In this document: piece after piece, positions 62,207 to 64,000 of the stretch
Numbering within the stretch: the first letter of the stretch is position 1
How the letters are laid out: every line of letters begins with the position of its first letter
Source: Monomorium pharaonis
Lineage: Eukaryota; Arthropoda; Insecta; Hymenoptera; Formicidae
Direction of reading: 5' to 3'
NCBI RefSeq assembly: GCF_013373865.1
Contig: NC_050470.1
Coordinates: 21,532,667 to 21,596,666, forward strand
DNA: 64,000 bases
The notes under the pieces: model-generated
What the model was told of the DNA's origin: nothing
The model's database searches: none
Seen by the model: only the letters and a program-made list of their open reading frames with translations
Made by a program: the position numbers and the translations under genes

Positions 62207-64000
62207 CTTTAATTAAAAAGGAAAACATTCAAGAGCTAGGTCAGAGCTAAATCAGAAAGAACTATAACGAAATATAAATCTTAATTTAGTGAAGTCAAAT
62301 TGTCAATCAAATAAGTTTATACAAGTTCCTTTTATAAATTTTAAGAAATATAGAAATAGCAAAGAGAAGCATTGCTAAATTAATTTTCAGCAATTAACAT
62401 TTTGAACAACAAAATAAGAATACAGAATTATAAATTAATCATTTCAAAGCCTTTTATGACAAAGTTAATAAGTGTCACGTGTCCTTATAAATATTTATTG
62501 CACTAAATAAAGATCCCTCTACTTACAACAAGGTTCCGAGACTTTGATCGAATGACTCATAAGTCGAATAACAATGCAATTATTTAGCATTAAGTGCATG
62601 AACTACCGTTATGGTATATACGTATTATTTAAATTGATATACTAGTGATACCGTTTTATATAAATAAAACATCATTCATGGAAAATAATTATTATTAGAA
62701 ATAATTATATAGATTTTAATTTAAAAAATAACAACACAAAATTTCTTAAAGTTTATTCTTAAGAATATTTGATATTGTAAAATTAATATTTAACTCTGTA
62801 CATACGCGCGATGGGATTACTCCTATACGAGTAACGAGTAATAGTTTGGACACACTTGTAACAATAAAAAACCTAGAGTCGAATTATATACAATTCTTTA
62901 ATAAACAATTATGCAAATACTTTCTAGAGAAGATACCGTGTAGGAAAAACGACAGAGGGTTAAACATAAGTTCAAAAAGTGATTAAGAAACAAAACTACT
63001 GCGACCGATATTCCAGTTGTAAGTCTGGAAAATTCGTAAGTTAAAATAATTATAAGAATACCTATAATTATATTTCAAAGAAAAATTATTATCTGCTATT
63101 CTCTGCGTGACTATAAAGAAGTCACGTAGGACAAACTGATATTCGAATAAAGGCTAATCCTGGGTATTATGACTCTCGAAAGTCTTTAATTGGATAAAAG
63201 GCAAAATTAAGGCACCGAATAGTCCTCATCATGGACACGCACCATTAACAACTATTGCGCGGTTCTGCGCTCAAGGTAATATTGATCAAATACTTCCTCA
63301 ATAACAACCGGAGAAATTCTGTGTTTCGGTTAAATCCGTCAATATTAAATATTCCGCAAGTCGAATCAACTAGTTTATTCTCGTCTCTAAGTTAAACTGA
63401 AAATCTCTCGAGACCCACGACATCGTATCTGCAGCGCGGGTCGATCGATATTGAACTCCGGAGAACTCACGTGATAGACGTGCCTTGTAGAGAACAGGCG
63501 TGGCGGAAATATATTTGTTCTTATCTCGAATGTGAGGAAGATTAATCTGAATATCGATTGCCCGCACTCGGGGAAACGCATGTTTACATACGTCTACGTT
63601 TTAGCGTGTTCTAAAGATGCGAGAATGCTTTTCCCAGATTGTTGATTGTTATTGTTAGCCGTCCGTATAAACTGGATGTCGATCGCACATATGTGTCCAG
63701 TTAATTATCTCAATGAGTATATTACAGACATATGCCCCGGAATTCTTTCGCAGGGAGAACAAGTAGTAATTTAACTGATTGCTTTCAGTAATATTTATCA
63801 TTTCCGTAATAGTGGACAACTGCTATGTGTGACTTTCATCATGGATTATTCTCTCAGATAACACGTAGGAACACATAAAGTAATTAGTTTTATATTAATT
63901 AATTTTTTTATTAAATTTTACTTTGTTATATTACTTGATATTTGGATCTTTTCATATAAACTGATTATGTATTTTAATATCTAAACGAATCTGTTCCTAA
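62207..64000 (-). other. Bsg: basigin upstream intron, to window edge
   Basis: AT-rich up to about 63.1 kb. No signal-peptide exon is identifiable; minus-strand frames near 63370-63581 start with Met but show neither a signal peptide nor a phase-1 donor supporting a join to Ig1. Confidence 0.5.

Noticed and set aside
63370..63581. minus-strand Met-initiated frames as the basigin first exon
   Set aside because: No hydrophobic signal peptide and no matching phase-1 donor.

Overview
The window is animal nuclear DNA, most likely from a hymenopteran insect, and an ant is my best guess. Split genes with GT-AG introns, AT-rich introns against GC-rich exons, abundant CpG including several pure (CG)n tracts, and many short foldback transposons support an insect with little CpG depletion. 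The species assignment is inference. Three protein-coding genes can be assembled exon by exon. Every splice phase agrees, and the two complete coding sequences are exact multiples of three. Layout: (1) 1-12990, plus strand: prickle (pk), a planar cell polarity gene, complete in seven coding exons encoding 900 residues (N-terminal W-rich block, PET, LIM1-3, disordered linker, C-terminal CVIS prenylation box). (2) 12991-31434: no convincing coding gene. It holds CpG-rich islands, simple repeats and several MITE-type elements. A GA/CT-rich, CpG-rich stretch at about 20.6-21.44 kb that ends in a good splice donor is a candidate promoter and non-coding first exon for the next gene. (3) 31435-57510, plus strand: a large gene of 16 coding exons encoding 1275 residues. 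Its predicted product is a type I membrane protein: signal peptide, a copper-oxygenase-like domain whose mature N-terminus would be histidine, EGF-like modules, a DOMON domain split by a roughly 315-residue Pro/Glu-rich insertion, a second DOMON domain, a SEA-like region, one transmembrane helix and a cytoplasmic tail with a possible alternative His/Asn-rich ending. (4) 58.7-62.2 kb, minus strand, tail-to-tail with gene 3: basigin (Bsg), with three Ig domains, the glutamate-containing transmembrane helix and the acidic tail. Its signal-peptide exon was not found. How the genes relate: nothing suggests that they form a unit. Prickle is a cytoplasmic/membrane-tethered polarity effector, basigin is a cell-surface Ig protein known elsewhere as a monocarboxylate transporter chaperone, and the DOMON protein appears extracellular and membrane-anchored with possible redox, heme or sugar binding. 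The most unusual object is the DOMON gene. Its inserted Pro/Glu block is encoded largely by two phase-symmetric, skippable exons, one of which carries an R-K-R-R cleavage-like site. The non-coding part contains several non-autonomous DNA transposon families whose target-site duplications can be read directly: a hAT-like element with an exact 8-bp duplication, a PIF/Harbinger-like MITE with TAA duplications (one copy nested in another element whose empty site is also in the window), and TA-flanked foldback elements. An intron of the DOMON gene holds a long hairpin.
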